From Candidatus Dormiibacterota bacterium (GTDB lineage: Bacteria; Chloroflexota; Dormibacteria; Aeolococcales; Aeolococcaceae), in contig DASXNK010000014.1 of assembly GCA_036495095.1 (NCBI GenBank), forward strand, positions 1 to 61,362: 61,362 nucleotides of DNA. Reading direction: 5' to 3'. The notes under the pieces were generated by a model that saw only the letters and a list, made by a program, of their open reading frames with translations, searched no databases and had not been told where the DNA came from. The position numbers and the translations under genes are program-made. Below, in pieces: positions 31,767-38,980 of this stretch (the stretch's first letter is position 1; each line of letters starts with the position of its first letter).

Positions 31767-32708
31767 GTGCGACGCCCGCTCCTGCTCGCCCTGCCGCTGG
31801 CGGCACTCGCCGCCGCCGGTCTGCTGGCCACCCGCCCGGCCGGCCCGCCGCGACCGTCGCACGGCGTCCCGGTCACCCGAGCCGTGGCCCGCGCCCCCCA
31901 ACCGACCGCGACGCCCCGGCCCACCCCGGCGCCGCCGGCGGTGCCGGCGGCGCCGGCGGTCAGCGTCCACACCCTGCTGGTCGGCGGGGTGGCGCGGCAG
32001 TGGGAGCAGCTGACCCCCGGCGGCGGAGCCGGACCAGCCACCCCGATCCTGGTGGTGCTCCACGGCCAGAAGGCCACGCTCACCCTGGAGGTGGCGCGCG
32101 ACGGTCTCACCCCCCTGGTGACCGCGGGCAGAGCCGAGCTGGTCTACCCCCAGGGGATCGGCAGCTCATGGAACGCCGGCGGCTGCTGCGGGCCCGCCTC
32201 GAGCCAGGGGATCGACGACCTCGGCTTCCTGCGCGCCCTGACCGCCCAGGTCGACCCCGGGCGGGCCCGACCCATCTTCCTGGTCGGGTTCAGCAACGGC
32301 GGCCGGCTCGCCTACGCGGCCGCCTGCGGCGACCCCACGCTGGTGGACGGCTTCGCGATCGTCGACGCGATGCCGCTCGGCTGCACCGTCAGCCGGCCGG
32401 TCACCATCCTCCAGGTCGACGGCACCGCCGACCCCGCCATTCCCTACCGCCCCGGCGACCCCGGGGGCGAGCAGCCCGACGCGACCACCCAGGTCGAGCG
32501 GCTGCGGGTGCTCGACGGCTGCCCGGCGACGCCGGCGACGGCGACCACCGGGAACCTCACCCTCGACCGCTGGAGCGGCTGCGGCAGCGGCGCCCGCCTC
32601 GCCTTCGCCACGTACCACGGCGGCACCCACAGCTGGCCCGCCGGCGACGCCACCACCCCGGGGGCGGGGCCGGTGATCTGGCAGTTCGTGAGCGGGCAGG
32701 CGTGGTGA
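31767..32708 (+). CDS. Secreted polyhydroxybutyrate depolymerase/feruloyl esterase-like (LpqC-type) hydrolase
   Basis: 313 residues. A signal segment (about 1-25) is followed by a Pro/Thr-rich linker (45-65) and an alpha/beta-hydrolase domain. The oxyanion/strand is VVLHG, the nucleophile Ser176 is in GFSNGG, an acid candidate lies in VDGTADP, and the His is in HGGTHSWP. SSWNAGGCCGPAS is typical of the PHB-depolymerase/esterase family. It would cleave ester bonds outside the cell. The gene has a GTG start, 3 bp after the acyltransferase, and a 4-bp overlap with the next gene. Confidence 0.85.
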   Translation: MRRPLLLALPLAALAAAGLLATRPAGPPRPSHGVPVTRAVARAPQPTATPRPTPAPPAVPAAPAVSVHTLLVGGVARQWEQLTPGGGAGPATPILVVLHGQKATLTLEVARDGLTPLVTAGRAELVYPQGIGSSWNAGGCCGPASSQGIDDLGFLRALTAQVDPGRARPIFLVGFSNGGRLAYAAACGDPTLVDGFAIVDAMPLGCTVSRPVTILQVDGTADPAIPYRPGDPGGEQPDATTQVERLRVLDGCPATPATATTGNLTLDRWSGCGSGARLAFATYHGGTHSWPAGDATTPGAGPVIWQFVSGQAW

Positions 32709-33304
32709 GCACCACCGCCGCGCTCCACCTGGTGCGCCACGGCGAGAGCGGCTGGAACGCCGAGCGCCGGGTGCAGGGGCAGTCCGCCGCGGCGCCGTCG
32801 CTCACCCCGCTGGGACGCGCCCAGGCCCGCACCGCCGCCACCCTGCTCGCCGAGCTGGCGCCCCACGCCGCGCTGGTGGTGTCGAGCGACCTCCCTCGCG
32901 CCCGTGAGACCGCCCTCCTCGTCGCCGCCGCGCTGGGGCTGCCGCTGCGCTGCGACCCCGCCCTGCGCGAGCAGCGGCTCGGCGAGCTGGAGGGCCGCGG
33001 GCTCGACGAGCCCGACGGGGACGGCACCGTCGCCGCCGCCGTCGAGGCGCTCTGGCGCGAGCCCTGGCGGCGGCCCCGGGGGGGCGAGAGCATCGCCGAC
33101 CTCCACCTCCGCGTCCACACCGCCCTCGCCCGGCTCGCCGGCGGCATGCCCCGGGGGCTGATCGTCGTCACCCACGGCGGGCCGGTCCGGGTGGCCACCG
33201 CCGCGAGCCTGGCGGCGGTGCGGCGGCTGCCGGTGGACAACGCCTCGGTGACCACCCTGGCAGTGCCGGTGGCGCCGGCGTGGTGGGGCCGGCGCGCCTC
33301 GTAG
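32705..33304 (+). CDS. Histidine phosphatase family protein (phosphoglycerate mutase-like)
   Basis: 199 residues. The catalytic LVRHGESGWN is near the N-terminus (RHG at 11-13). SSDLPRARETA, LREQRLGELEG and the second catalytic His in VVTHGGPV complete the family set. It is a cytosolic phosphomonoesterase of unspecified substrate. The GTG start overlaps the esterase stop (GTGA), so it ends the acyl-module operon. Confidence 0.88.
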   Translation: MSTTAALHLVRHGESGWNAERRVQGQSAAAPSLTPLGRAQARTAATLLAELAPHAALVVSSDLPRARETALLVAAALGLPLRCDPALREQRLGELEGRGLDEPDGDGTVAAAVEALWREPWRRPRGGESIADLHLRVHTALARLAGGMPRGLIVVTHGGPVRVATAASLAAVRRLPVDNASVTTLAVPVAPAWWGRRAS

Positions 33305-33379
33305 AGGCTCCCGTCGAGGTTGGCAGAAAGCTGACGGTCAGGGTCCTTTCGGCCACTGTCCCTGCGACCAGGCACGCCG

Positions 33380-33385
33380 TAGCCT
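33380..33385 (+). promoter_or_regulatory. -10-like box TAGCCT for the 51-aa membrane protein
   Basis: It lies 7 bp before the ATG at 33393, fitting a leaderless transcript. No strong -35 box. Confidence 0.3.
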
Positions 33386-33392
33386 TCGGGAC

Positions 33393-33548
33393 ATGGAGAT
33401 CGTGCTGATGGTGATGGTCCTGGCGCTGGTGGTGGCCAGCCTGCTGTGGGGCGCCGACTCCCGCGACGGCCGCGACTGGCAGCCGCGGGCCGACTGGCAG
33501 CCGCGCGAGGAGATGACGAGTGCGAGGGCGCGGGCGGGAATGCGCTGA
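33393..33548 (+). CDS. Small membrane protein (51 aa)
   Basis: A single hydrophobic helix at the N-terminus (MEIVLMVMVLALVVASLLW) is followed by a short tail with a repeated R-D-W-Q-P-R pattern (GRDWQPRADWQPRE). There is no ribosome binding site; a TAGCCT box 7 bp upstream suggests leaderless expression. Function unknown. Confidence 0.45.
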   Translation: MEIVLMVMVLALVVASLLWGADSRDGRDWQPRADWQPREEMTSARARAGMR

Positions 33549-33552
33549 AGCC

Positions 33553-33581
33553 TTGACGGGCACCTCATTACGATATATCGT
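33553..33581 (+). promoter_or_regulatory. PadR-gene promoter with palindromic operator
   Basis: TTGACG (33553-33558), a 17-bp spacer and TATCGT (33576-33581) form a promoter. The 12-bp perfect palindrome ACGATATATCGT (33570-33581) overlaps the -10 box. It is probably the binding site of the PadR protein itself (autorepression). Confidence 0.55.
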
Positions 33582-33583
33582 GA

Positions 33584-33605
33584 TCCAACGTAAGTGATCG
33601 TTGGA
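33584..33605 (+). promoter_or_regulatory. Hairpin covering the ribosome binding site of the padR gene
   Basis: TCCAACG and CGTTGGA pair around the loop TAAGTGAT. The 3' arm includes the first bases of the GGAGG used by the ATG at 33613. This could reduce or regulate translation. Confidence 0.4.
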
Positions 33606-33612
33606 GGTGGAG

Positions 33613-34260
33613 ATGTCGACCCAGGTTCCCCCGTTCGACCCGTGGACGCAGTGGCGTCAGGGTGCCGAGCACCTTCGTGACCGCATCCACCACGCCCGCC
33701 ACCACCGCGGCCCCGGCCGGCCGCCGTTCGGACCCGGCGGCTTCGGCCGCGGCTTCCCCTTCGGACCGCACTTCCCCGGCGGCGGCCGGCGCGCCGGCAG
33801 GGGCGACATCCGCGCCGCCATCCTCGCCCTGCTCGCCGAGCAGCCGATGCACGGCTACCAGATCATCCAGGAGCTGAGCGAGCGCAGCGGCGGCGCCTGG
33901 CGGCCGAGCCCGGGCTCGGTCTACCCCACTCTCCAGCAGCTCGAGGACGAGGGCCTGGTCCGGGCGGTCCAGACCGAGGCGGGGAGGCGGGTCCACGAGC
34001 TCACCGAGGCGGGACGCGCCGAGGCGGCCGCCTCCAACCGGGAGAGCGCTCCGTGGGAGGATGCCGCCGAGAACCGCGCCGGCGAGGCCGGGGGGATGCG
34101 CGACCTCCTCTTCCAGGTGGCCGCGGCGACCTGGCAGGTCGCCCAGGCGGGGTCGGCCCGGCAGCAGGCCGCCGCCGCCGAGATCCTCCGCGAGAGCCGG
34201 CGCCGCCTCTACCAGCTGCTCGCCGAGGACGCCCCGGAGCCCGATCAGCCGAGCCGGTAG
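33613..34260 (+). CDS. PadR-family transcriptional regulator
   Basis: 215 residues. An extended N-terminus rich in Gly, Pro, Phe, His and Arg (about 1-65; GPGGFGRGFPFGPHF) precedes a PadR winged helix (about 64-140; AILALLAEQPMHGYQIIQEL, then SPGSVYPTLQQLEDEGLV). A C-terminal helical dimerisation region follows. PadR proteins repress genes in response to phenolics, antibiotics or other ligands. The ATG at 33613 follows GGAGG; a TTG at 33601 is possible but less likely. The gene is convergent with the sugar-dehydrogenase-like gene and overlaps it by 16 bp. Confidence 0.88.
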   Translation: MSTQVPPFDPWTQWRQGAEHLRDRIHHARHHRGPGRPPFGPGGFGRGFPFGPHFPGGGRRAGRGDIRAAILALLAEQPMHGYQIIQELSERSGGAWRPSPGSVYPTLQQLEDEGLVRAVQTEAGRRVHELTEAGRAEAAASNRESAPWEDAAENRAGEAGGMRDLLFQVAAATWQVAQAGSARQQAAAAEILRESRRRLYQLLAEDAPEPDQPSR

Positions 34261-35411
34261 ATCGCCCCGGTGTCCGAGTAGTAGAGGGCATGGTTCGGAC
34301 CCTGCCTGATGTCCAGCCTGCACTGGGGAGCCCCGGCCGCGACGGTCGCGGGGCTCCCCGGGGTGAGGATGCGCGCCCCGGAGTTGAAGGTGCAGAACAC
34401 CAGGTGCCCGGCGTAGCCGGCCGGTCCGGCGGCGTCGACGAAGGTCGCCCCGGTGGGCACCACCGTCGACCCCTCGCTGCTCCAGTCCGGGCCGGGCTGG
34501 CCGCCGCAGCTCGTCGCCGGGGCGATCGGATGGCTGTAGCCGTAGCAGAGCGCCCACTGGTGACCGCTGCCCCGGGCGATCGATGCGATCACGGTGTCGT
34601 AGCCGGTGGGCGGGCTGCCCGCGTCCCCCGACGGGCCGTTGTTGGTGATCGCCACCTGCCCGCTCGCCGAGACGGCGATGCCGAAGGGGTTGCGGAGCCC
34701 GTAGGCCCACACCGGGTTGCCGAAGGGGTTGTCGCCGGGGACGCTGCCGTCGGCGTTGTAGCGGAGCAGCTTGCCGCGCACGTCGGCGGTGTTCTGGGCG
34801 GCGGCGGAGGTGTGCTCCTCGCCGAGGGTGACGAAGAGGTGGCCGTCGGGGGCGAGGGCGAGGCGGCCCCCCTTGTGGCAGCAGTCGCCGCCGGCGGGGA
34901 GGGTGATGATGGTGGTGGGGTTGGTGCCCGTGCCCGCACAGTCGGCCCAGCGGATCACCGTCTGGTGGGCGCGGTCGGCGTTCGAGAAGAACGCGTAGAC
35001 GAGGTGGTCGTGGGCGAAGCCCGGGGAGATGGCGAGCCCGAGCAGCCCGCGCTCGCTGTAGCCGCCGGCCGCCTCGGTGGTGACCGTCGCCACCGTGGCG
35101 AACACCTTCGCGGCGCCGTTCTGCCATACCCGCACCGTCCCCGAGCGCTCCGCCCAGAACAGCCGGCCGTCGGGGGCGAAGGCGAGCGCCGTCGGGTACG
35201 CGGCGGTGATCGTGCCCGCCGGCGGCGCCTGGGGCCCGAGGGCGCAGGGATTGACCTGCCCCGGTGTCACCGCCGGGGCGGCGGTGGTGGCGGCCGCGGA
35301 GGCCGTGTCACCAGCGGTCGCGACCGCGCCGGGAGCGGCCGGCGCCGCGCCGGCTCCGCAGGCGGTGAGCCCGGCGGTCAGGATCAGCGCGAGGACGCGC
35401 AGGGCGGTCAT
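34245..35411 (-). CDS. PQQ-dependent sugar dehydrogenase-like lipoprotein (glucose/sorbosone dehydrogenase family)
   Basis: 388 residues. A signal ends in a lipobox (GLTAC), then a Thr/Ala-rich linker (about 25-50) and a six-bladed propeller with family motifs (AFAPDGRLFWAERSGTVRV, YSERGLLGLAISPGF, KGGRLALAPDGHLFVTLGE, YGLRNPFGIAV). The protein faces the outside. Whether it binds PQQ or is a redox-inactive relative is unclear. The ATG at 35411 has a TAGGAT box 7 bp upstream; ATG at 35420 is the alternative. Confidence 0.86.
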   Translation of the reverse strand: MTALRVLALILTAGLTACGAGAAPAAPGAVATAGDTASAAATTAAPAVTPGQVNPCALGPQAPPAGTITAAYPTALAFAPDGRLFWAERSGTVRVWQNGAAKVFATVATVTTEAAGGYSERGLLGLAISPGFAHDHLVYAFFSNADRAHQTVIRWADCAGTGTNPTTIITLPAGGDCCHKGGRLALAPDGHLFVTLGEEHTSAAAQNTADVRGKLLRYNADGSVPGDNPFGNPVWAYGLRNPFGIAVSASGQVAITNNGPSGDAGSPPTGYDTVIASIARGSGHQWALCYGYSHPIAPATSCGGQPGPDWSSEGSTVVPTGATFVDAAGPAGYAGHLVFCTFNSGARILTPGSPATVAAGAPQCRLDIRQGPNHALYYSDTGAIYRLG

Positions 35412-35418
35412 CCCCGGC

Positions 35419-35424
35419 ATCCTA
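35419..35424 (-). promoter_or_regulatory. -10-like box TAGGAT for the sugar dehydrogenase-like gene
   Basis: It lies 7 bp upstream of the ATG at 35411 on the minus strand and supports a leaderless start there. Confidence 0.35.
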
Positions 35425-35474
35425 CGCGGTCGCCGCGGTCCCCTCGGCCGCCCGGGAGGCGGTGCCCGCTGTGC

Positions 35475-35480
35475 TAGAAC
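35475..35480 (+). promoter_or_regulatory. -10-like box TAGAAC for the FlK-like thioesterase gene
   Basis: It lies 6 bp before the ATG at 35487. It is back to back with the box of the divergent gene within a 75-bp gap. Confidence 0.28.
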
Positions 35481-35486
35481 CTGCCC

Positions 35487-35873
35487 ATGGCGGAGAACGG
35501 CGCGCCCCTGCGCAGCGAGCGGCTCGAGCGGCTGGTCACCGAGGCCGACACCGCCGCGGTGTACGGCCCCGGCCTTCCCCCGGCCGCGGCCACCCCGTTC
35601 ATCCTCGGGTGGGCCGAGATGGCCTGCCACCGGATGCTGCTCGACGACCTCGGGCCCGAGGAGATCAGCGTCGGCGTCCGCGCCGTCATCGACCATCTCG
35701 CCCCCAGCCCGGTCGGAGCCACCCTGGTGTTCAGCGCGAGCCTGCTCCGGGCCGAGGGTCGCCGCCGCCACTTCGCGGTCGCGGTGCACGATGGCGACCT
35801 GCTCGTCGCCCGGATCGAGCACCAGCGCGCGGTGGTGGCCCGTGCCGGCATCGAGGAACGCCTGGCTCGCTGA
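35487..35873 (+). CDS. FlK-like hot-dog thioesterase
   Basis: 128 residues. The pattern PFILGWAEMACHRML, ISVGVRAVIDHLAPSPVGATL and RRRHFAVAVHDGDLLVARIEHQRAVV matches the fluoroacetyl-CoA thioesterase-like hot-dog family, with the family's Glu and His positions present. It would hydrolyse small acyl-CoAs. The true substrate is unknown, and specificity for fluoroacetyl-CoA should not be assumed. Confidence 0.8.
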   Translation: MAENGAPLRSERLERLVTEADTAAVYGPGLPPAAATPFILGWAEMACHRMLLDDLGPEEISVGVRAVIDHLAPSPVGATLVFSASLLRAEGRRRHFAVAVHDGDLLVARIEHQRAVVARAGIEERLAR

Positions 35874-35963
35874 GCCCTGGCGGTCGCGGCACCGCCAAGT
35901 CCTGATTCGGACTTCCACGTTGCCCGCGCGCGTACTACGATTCGGCGTGGAGGGATCGGATCG

Positions 35964-36644
35964 TTGGGCACGGTCACCATCGCCGCGAGCTACGGATCCG
36001 GGGGCAGCGTGGTCGCCCCCGCGGTCGCCGAGCGTCTCGGACTGCCCCTGCTCGACCGGGCCATCCCCGCCTCGGTCGCCACCGAGCTCGCCGGGCCGCT
36101 GCTGGCGGCGCTCGCCGACGACGAGCGTCACGAGGGCGGCCTGGTGGGGCGGCTGTTCAGCCGCGCGGTCACCGTCAGCGGTTACTACCAGGGCGCGCCG
36201 CTCACCATCCCCCTCGGCGACAGCGACCTCGTCTCCCGCACCGAGGAGGTGATCCGCTGCGCCGCCCGGCGCTGCGGGGCGGTGGTGCTGGGACGGGCGG
36301 GGATGTTCGTGCTCCGCGGCTGGCCGGACACCCTGCACGTCCGCCTCGACGGGCCGCCCGAGGCGCGCCGGCGCCAGGCGATGGCGCACGAGGGCCTCGA
36401 CGCCGAGACCGCGGCGCGGCAGCAGGTGGCGACCGACCGGGCCCGTGCCGCCTACGTCCGGCACTTCTACCGCGACCAGGGGCGGTGGGAGGATCCCGCC
36501 AACTATCACCTGGTGCTGGACAGCACCGTGCTCTCCCTCGACGCCTGCGTGAAGCTGATCGTGACCGCCGCGCGGGCCCGCTGCGGGCTCGGCGCGCGCT
36601 CCGCCGCGGCCGCGGCGAAGGCCGCTCCCGCTCCCCCGGGGTAG
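35964..36644 (+). CDS. Cytidylate kinase-like family protein
   Basis: 226 residues. A P-loop-like ASYGSGGSVVAPAVAERLGLPLLDR at the N-terminus (split around GSGGS, about 8-14) and a later VVLGRAGMFVLR and RRRQAMAHEGLD match the cytidylate-kinase-like family (nucleoside-phosphate kinase fold). The biological substrate is unclear. The TTG start at 35964 has GGAGGG about 10 bp upstream; no in-frame ATG or GTG is better placed. The C-terminus is Ala/Pro-rich. Confidence 0.78.
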   Translation: MGTVTIAASYGSGGSVVAPAVAERLGLPLLDRAIPASVATELAGPLLAALADDERHEGGLVGRLFSRAVTVSGYYQGAPLTIPLGDSDLVSRTEEVIRCAARRCGAVVLGRAGMFVLRGWPDTLHVRLDGPPEARRRQAMAHEGLDAETAARQQVATDRARAAYVRHFYRDQGRWEDPANYHLVLDSTVLSLDACVKLIVTAARARCGLGARSAAAAAKAAPAPPG

Positions 36645-36724
36645 CCGGCCCGGGGCGCAAGACGTCCCGCGATCCCGCGTTGTGACCGTAGACGGGCGGG
36701 AACGGTCAGGAAGGGAGCGTCGCC

Positions 36725-38320
36725 ATGCGTGCACTCCGCAGCGCGGTCGCGCTCGGCCTCGTCCTCGCGGGCGGCCTGGGGTGGGCCGGCAGCACCGCCC
36801 TCCTCTCACACCCGGCGCGGGCGAGCGTCTCCGCCACGTCGCTCGACGGCATCGTGCGGGCGACCCTCGACGAGGAGACGCTGAACGGCTGGAACCCGTC
36901 CACCAACGGGCTCTACATCAACTGGAGCAGCGTCGACCCCACCCAGGTGAACTTCACCGACCACAACCCCGCCCGCCACGACGCCCAGACCGACCTGCGC
37001 GACCTCGAGGACATGCTGCGCTACCGCCAGCAGCACCCCGGCGACACCTCGCAGGACGCCGGGATCGCGCGGATGTCGCCGGTCGCCGCCCAGGAGTTCT
37101 CGCGCTCGTCGAGCACCTCGGGGTGGGTCTACTGGGAGCTGCTCGACATCGCCGGGCTGACCGGTGACCCCGCATGGACGGCGGACGCCGCCTCGATGGC
37201 CACCCACTACGCCGCCTCGATCGACCCGAAGACCGGCGTGGAGCACGGCAAGGTGGTGTCGTCGACCGGCTCCAAGGCGAGGACCTGCGCCGACGGGTAT
37301 CGCGTCGACAGCCAGCTCGAGCTCGCCGCGATGCTCGTCGACGCGGGCACCCGCTTCGCCAACCCCACCTGGACGCAGCAGGGGCAGCGCGCCGGCGCCG
37401 CGGTGCGCGCCGCCGCGCTCGAGCCCGGCTACGGCCTCTACGACCGGATCATCTGCGGCGGCGCCCGCTGGGACCGCCAGGCCAAGGTCGAGGAGATCGC
37501 CGACGAGGCGCGCACCGCGATCCTCGCCGGCCGCTATGCCGGCGACAGCGCGCTGGCCGCCGGCGGCCTCGCCCTTCTGGACACCCTCGTCAGCAATCGA
37601 GCCGGCCTCCACGACGACGTCGACGGCGGCTGGTGCCCGCTCGTCGACATGGGCACCGGCGTGCTCGACTGTCACGTGAAGACGGCACGGCAATTCCTGC
37701 TGCTGCGCGTGTTCCACGAGGTCGACCGCTTCGCGCCGGGCCACTTCGCGGCGCAGGAGAGCGAGCTGCTCGACCTGGTGCCCCGCCTGGTCACCAGCCC
37801 CCACGCCGGCTTCCTGTACGAGCGCGCCCGCGACCTCAGCCAGTACCGGACCGAGAACTGGATCACCACCGAGTCGGACGGCATCGTGGTCGGGGCGGTG
37901 CAGTCGGTGCTCGCCGACGGCTCCGGGGGCGGTACCACCACCACGTCCAGCAGCACAACGACGGGGACGACCACCACGACCACCAGCACCACGACCACCA
38001 CGGCGACGACCACCTCGTCCAGCACCGGCGCCGCCTGCCCGGCGACGACCCAGACCACGACGGGCACGGTCAGCGGCAGCAGCCAGTCGGTGTTCGTCAC
38101 CGCGACCGGCGCCAGCCTCTGCGCCACCCTCACCTGGAGCGGGGCCGCGGTGCTCGACCTGATCGTCTACGACCACGGCGGCAGCACCGTGCTCGGGCAG
38201 GTGACCACCGGCACGTCGCCGGAGTCGCTGCGCATCGCCACCACCCCGGGGACGGTCTACAAGGTGAAGGTCAAGCCGGTCTCCGGATCGGCGGCGTACC
38301 GGCTCACCACCGCGGCGTAG
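36725..38320 (+). CDS. Secreted alpha/alpha-toroid glycosidase-like protein with Thr-rich linker and C-terminal PPC-like domain
   Basis: 531 residues. A signal peptide (about 1-37) is followed by a helical domain of about 350 residues whose repeated aromatic helices (GWVYWELLDIAGLTGD, VDSQLELAAMLVDAGTR, TARQFLLLRVFHEVDRF) look like an (alpha/alpha) barrel hydrolase. A Thr/Ser linker of about 35 residues (about 402-437) and a C-terminal beta domain resembling prepeptidase C-terminal domains follow (ending PGTVYKVKVKPVSGSAAYRL). GGAAGGGAG lies before the ATG. The substrate and the exact family are not recognised. Confidence 0.72.
   Translation: MRALRSAVALGLVLAGGLGWAGSTALLSHPARASVSATSLDGIVRATLDEETLNGWNPSTNGLYINWSSVDPTQVNFTDHNPARHDAQTDLRDLEDMLRYRQQHPGDTSQDAGIARMSPVAAQEFSRSSSTSGWVYWELLDIAGLTGDPAWTADAASMATHYAASIDPKTGVEHGKVVSSTGSKARTCADGYRVDSQLELAAMLVDAGTRFANPTWTQQGQRAGAAVRAAALEPGYGLYDRIICGGARWDRQAKVEEIADEARTAILAGRYAGDSALAAGGLALLDTLVSNRAGLHDDVDGGWCPLVDMGTGVLDCHVKTARQFLLLRVFHEVDRFAPGHFAAQESELLDLVPRLVTSPHAGFLYERARDLSQYRTENWITTESDGIVVGAVQSVLADGSGGGTTTTSSSTTTGTTTTTTSTTTTTATTTSSSTGAACPATTQTTTGTVSGSSQSVFVTATGASLCATLTWSGAAVLDLIVYDHGGSTVLGQVTTGTSPESLRIATTPGTVYKVKVKPVSGSAAYRLTTAA
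37932..38030 (+). repeat. Low-complexity ACC/ACG-rich tract encoding the Thr/Ser linker
   Basis: Nearly every codon is ACN or AGC/TCC, so the DNA is a degenerate trinucleotide repeat. It may vary in length between strains by slippage. Confidence 0.6.
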
Positions 38321-38458
38321 GGCGCGCCCGCGGCCGCGGGCCGCGGCTGTCGCGACTGCAGACGTCTGCGCCGGATGGCTCCATTCACCGCGCCGGAGCA
38401 CCCTCCTGTACGATGGGCTCGAGCAATCATCCGGCTGTCGACGTGTGAAGAGGCGCAA

Positions 38459-38971
38459 ATGGCGAGGAGTGCAATCGGTGCGGCGGTGGGGGTGATCGCC
38501 GCGGCCGGCATGGCGTCCTGCGGAGGCGGCGGCCAGGCCGGCACCACCCCGGCGCCCACGAGCCCGCCGGTCGCCACCGCCATGCCCACCCCGGCGACCG
38601 TGCCTCCCCACGATCTCGCCGTGGCACTGCGCAAGGTCACGACCCAGGGCGGCGCCGAGCTGACCGCCACCGGCAACGACCTGGCGCGCGCCGGGAGCCT
38701 CGACGTGGCGGCCCAGACCATGGGCGACCACGCCACCACCTTCAGCAGCCTGCATTCGACCCTGGACCAGCTGCCCGCCTTCCCGGTGCCGCAGACCCAG
38801 AAGGACGTGGGACAGCTGAGCGCCGACCTGGCGAGCCTGTCGTCGGTGATCAGCGCCATGCTCGCCGCCGAGGTCAGCCAGTACGCTCAGTTCAAGCGGC
38901 AGATCACCGCGCAGATCCCCACGGTGAGCCGGGACATGGCAACCGTCGACAACGAGCTGAAGAGCTACTGA
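38459..38971 (+). CDS. Lipoprotein of unknown function
   Basis: 170 residues. The signal peptide ends in a lipobox (GMASC, Cys near residue 20), followed by a Thr/Pro/Ala linker (about 25-50) and a helical domain (about 50-170) with heptad-like Leu/Ala spacing (LDQLPAFPVPQ, VGQLSADLASLSSVISAML). GAAGAGG precedes the ATG at 38459. The 138-bp gap before it holds a 16-bp GC palindrome at 38326-38341 right after the upstream stop, perhaps a terminator. No family recognised. Confidence 0.68.
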   Translation: MARSAIGAAVGVIAAAGMASCGGGGQAGTTPAPTSPPVATAMPTPATVPPHDLAVALRKVTTQGGAELTATGNDLARAGSLDVAAQTMGDHATTFSSLHSTLDQLPAFPVPQTQKDVGQLSADLASLSSVISAMLAAEVSQYAQFKRQITAQIPTVSRDMATVDNELKSY

Positions 38972-38980
38972 GGGCTGGGG

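Noticed and set aside
38326-38341. 16-bp GC palindrome after the toroid-like gene as a firm terminator
   Set aside because: No loop or T-run; a perfect GC palindrome is not rare in such GC-rich DNA, so it is mentioned only in passing.
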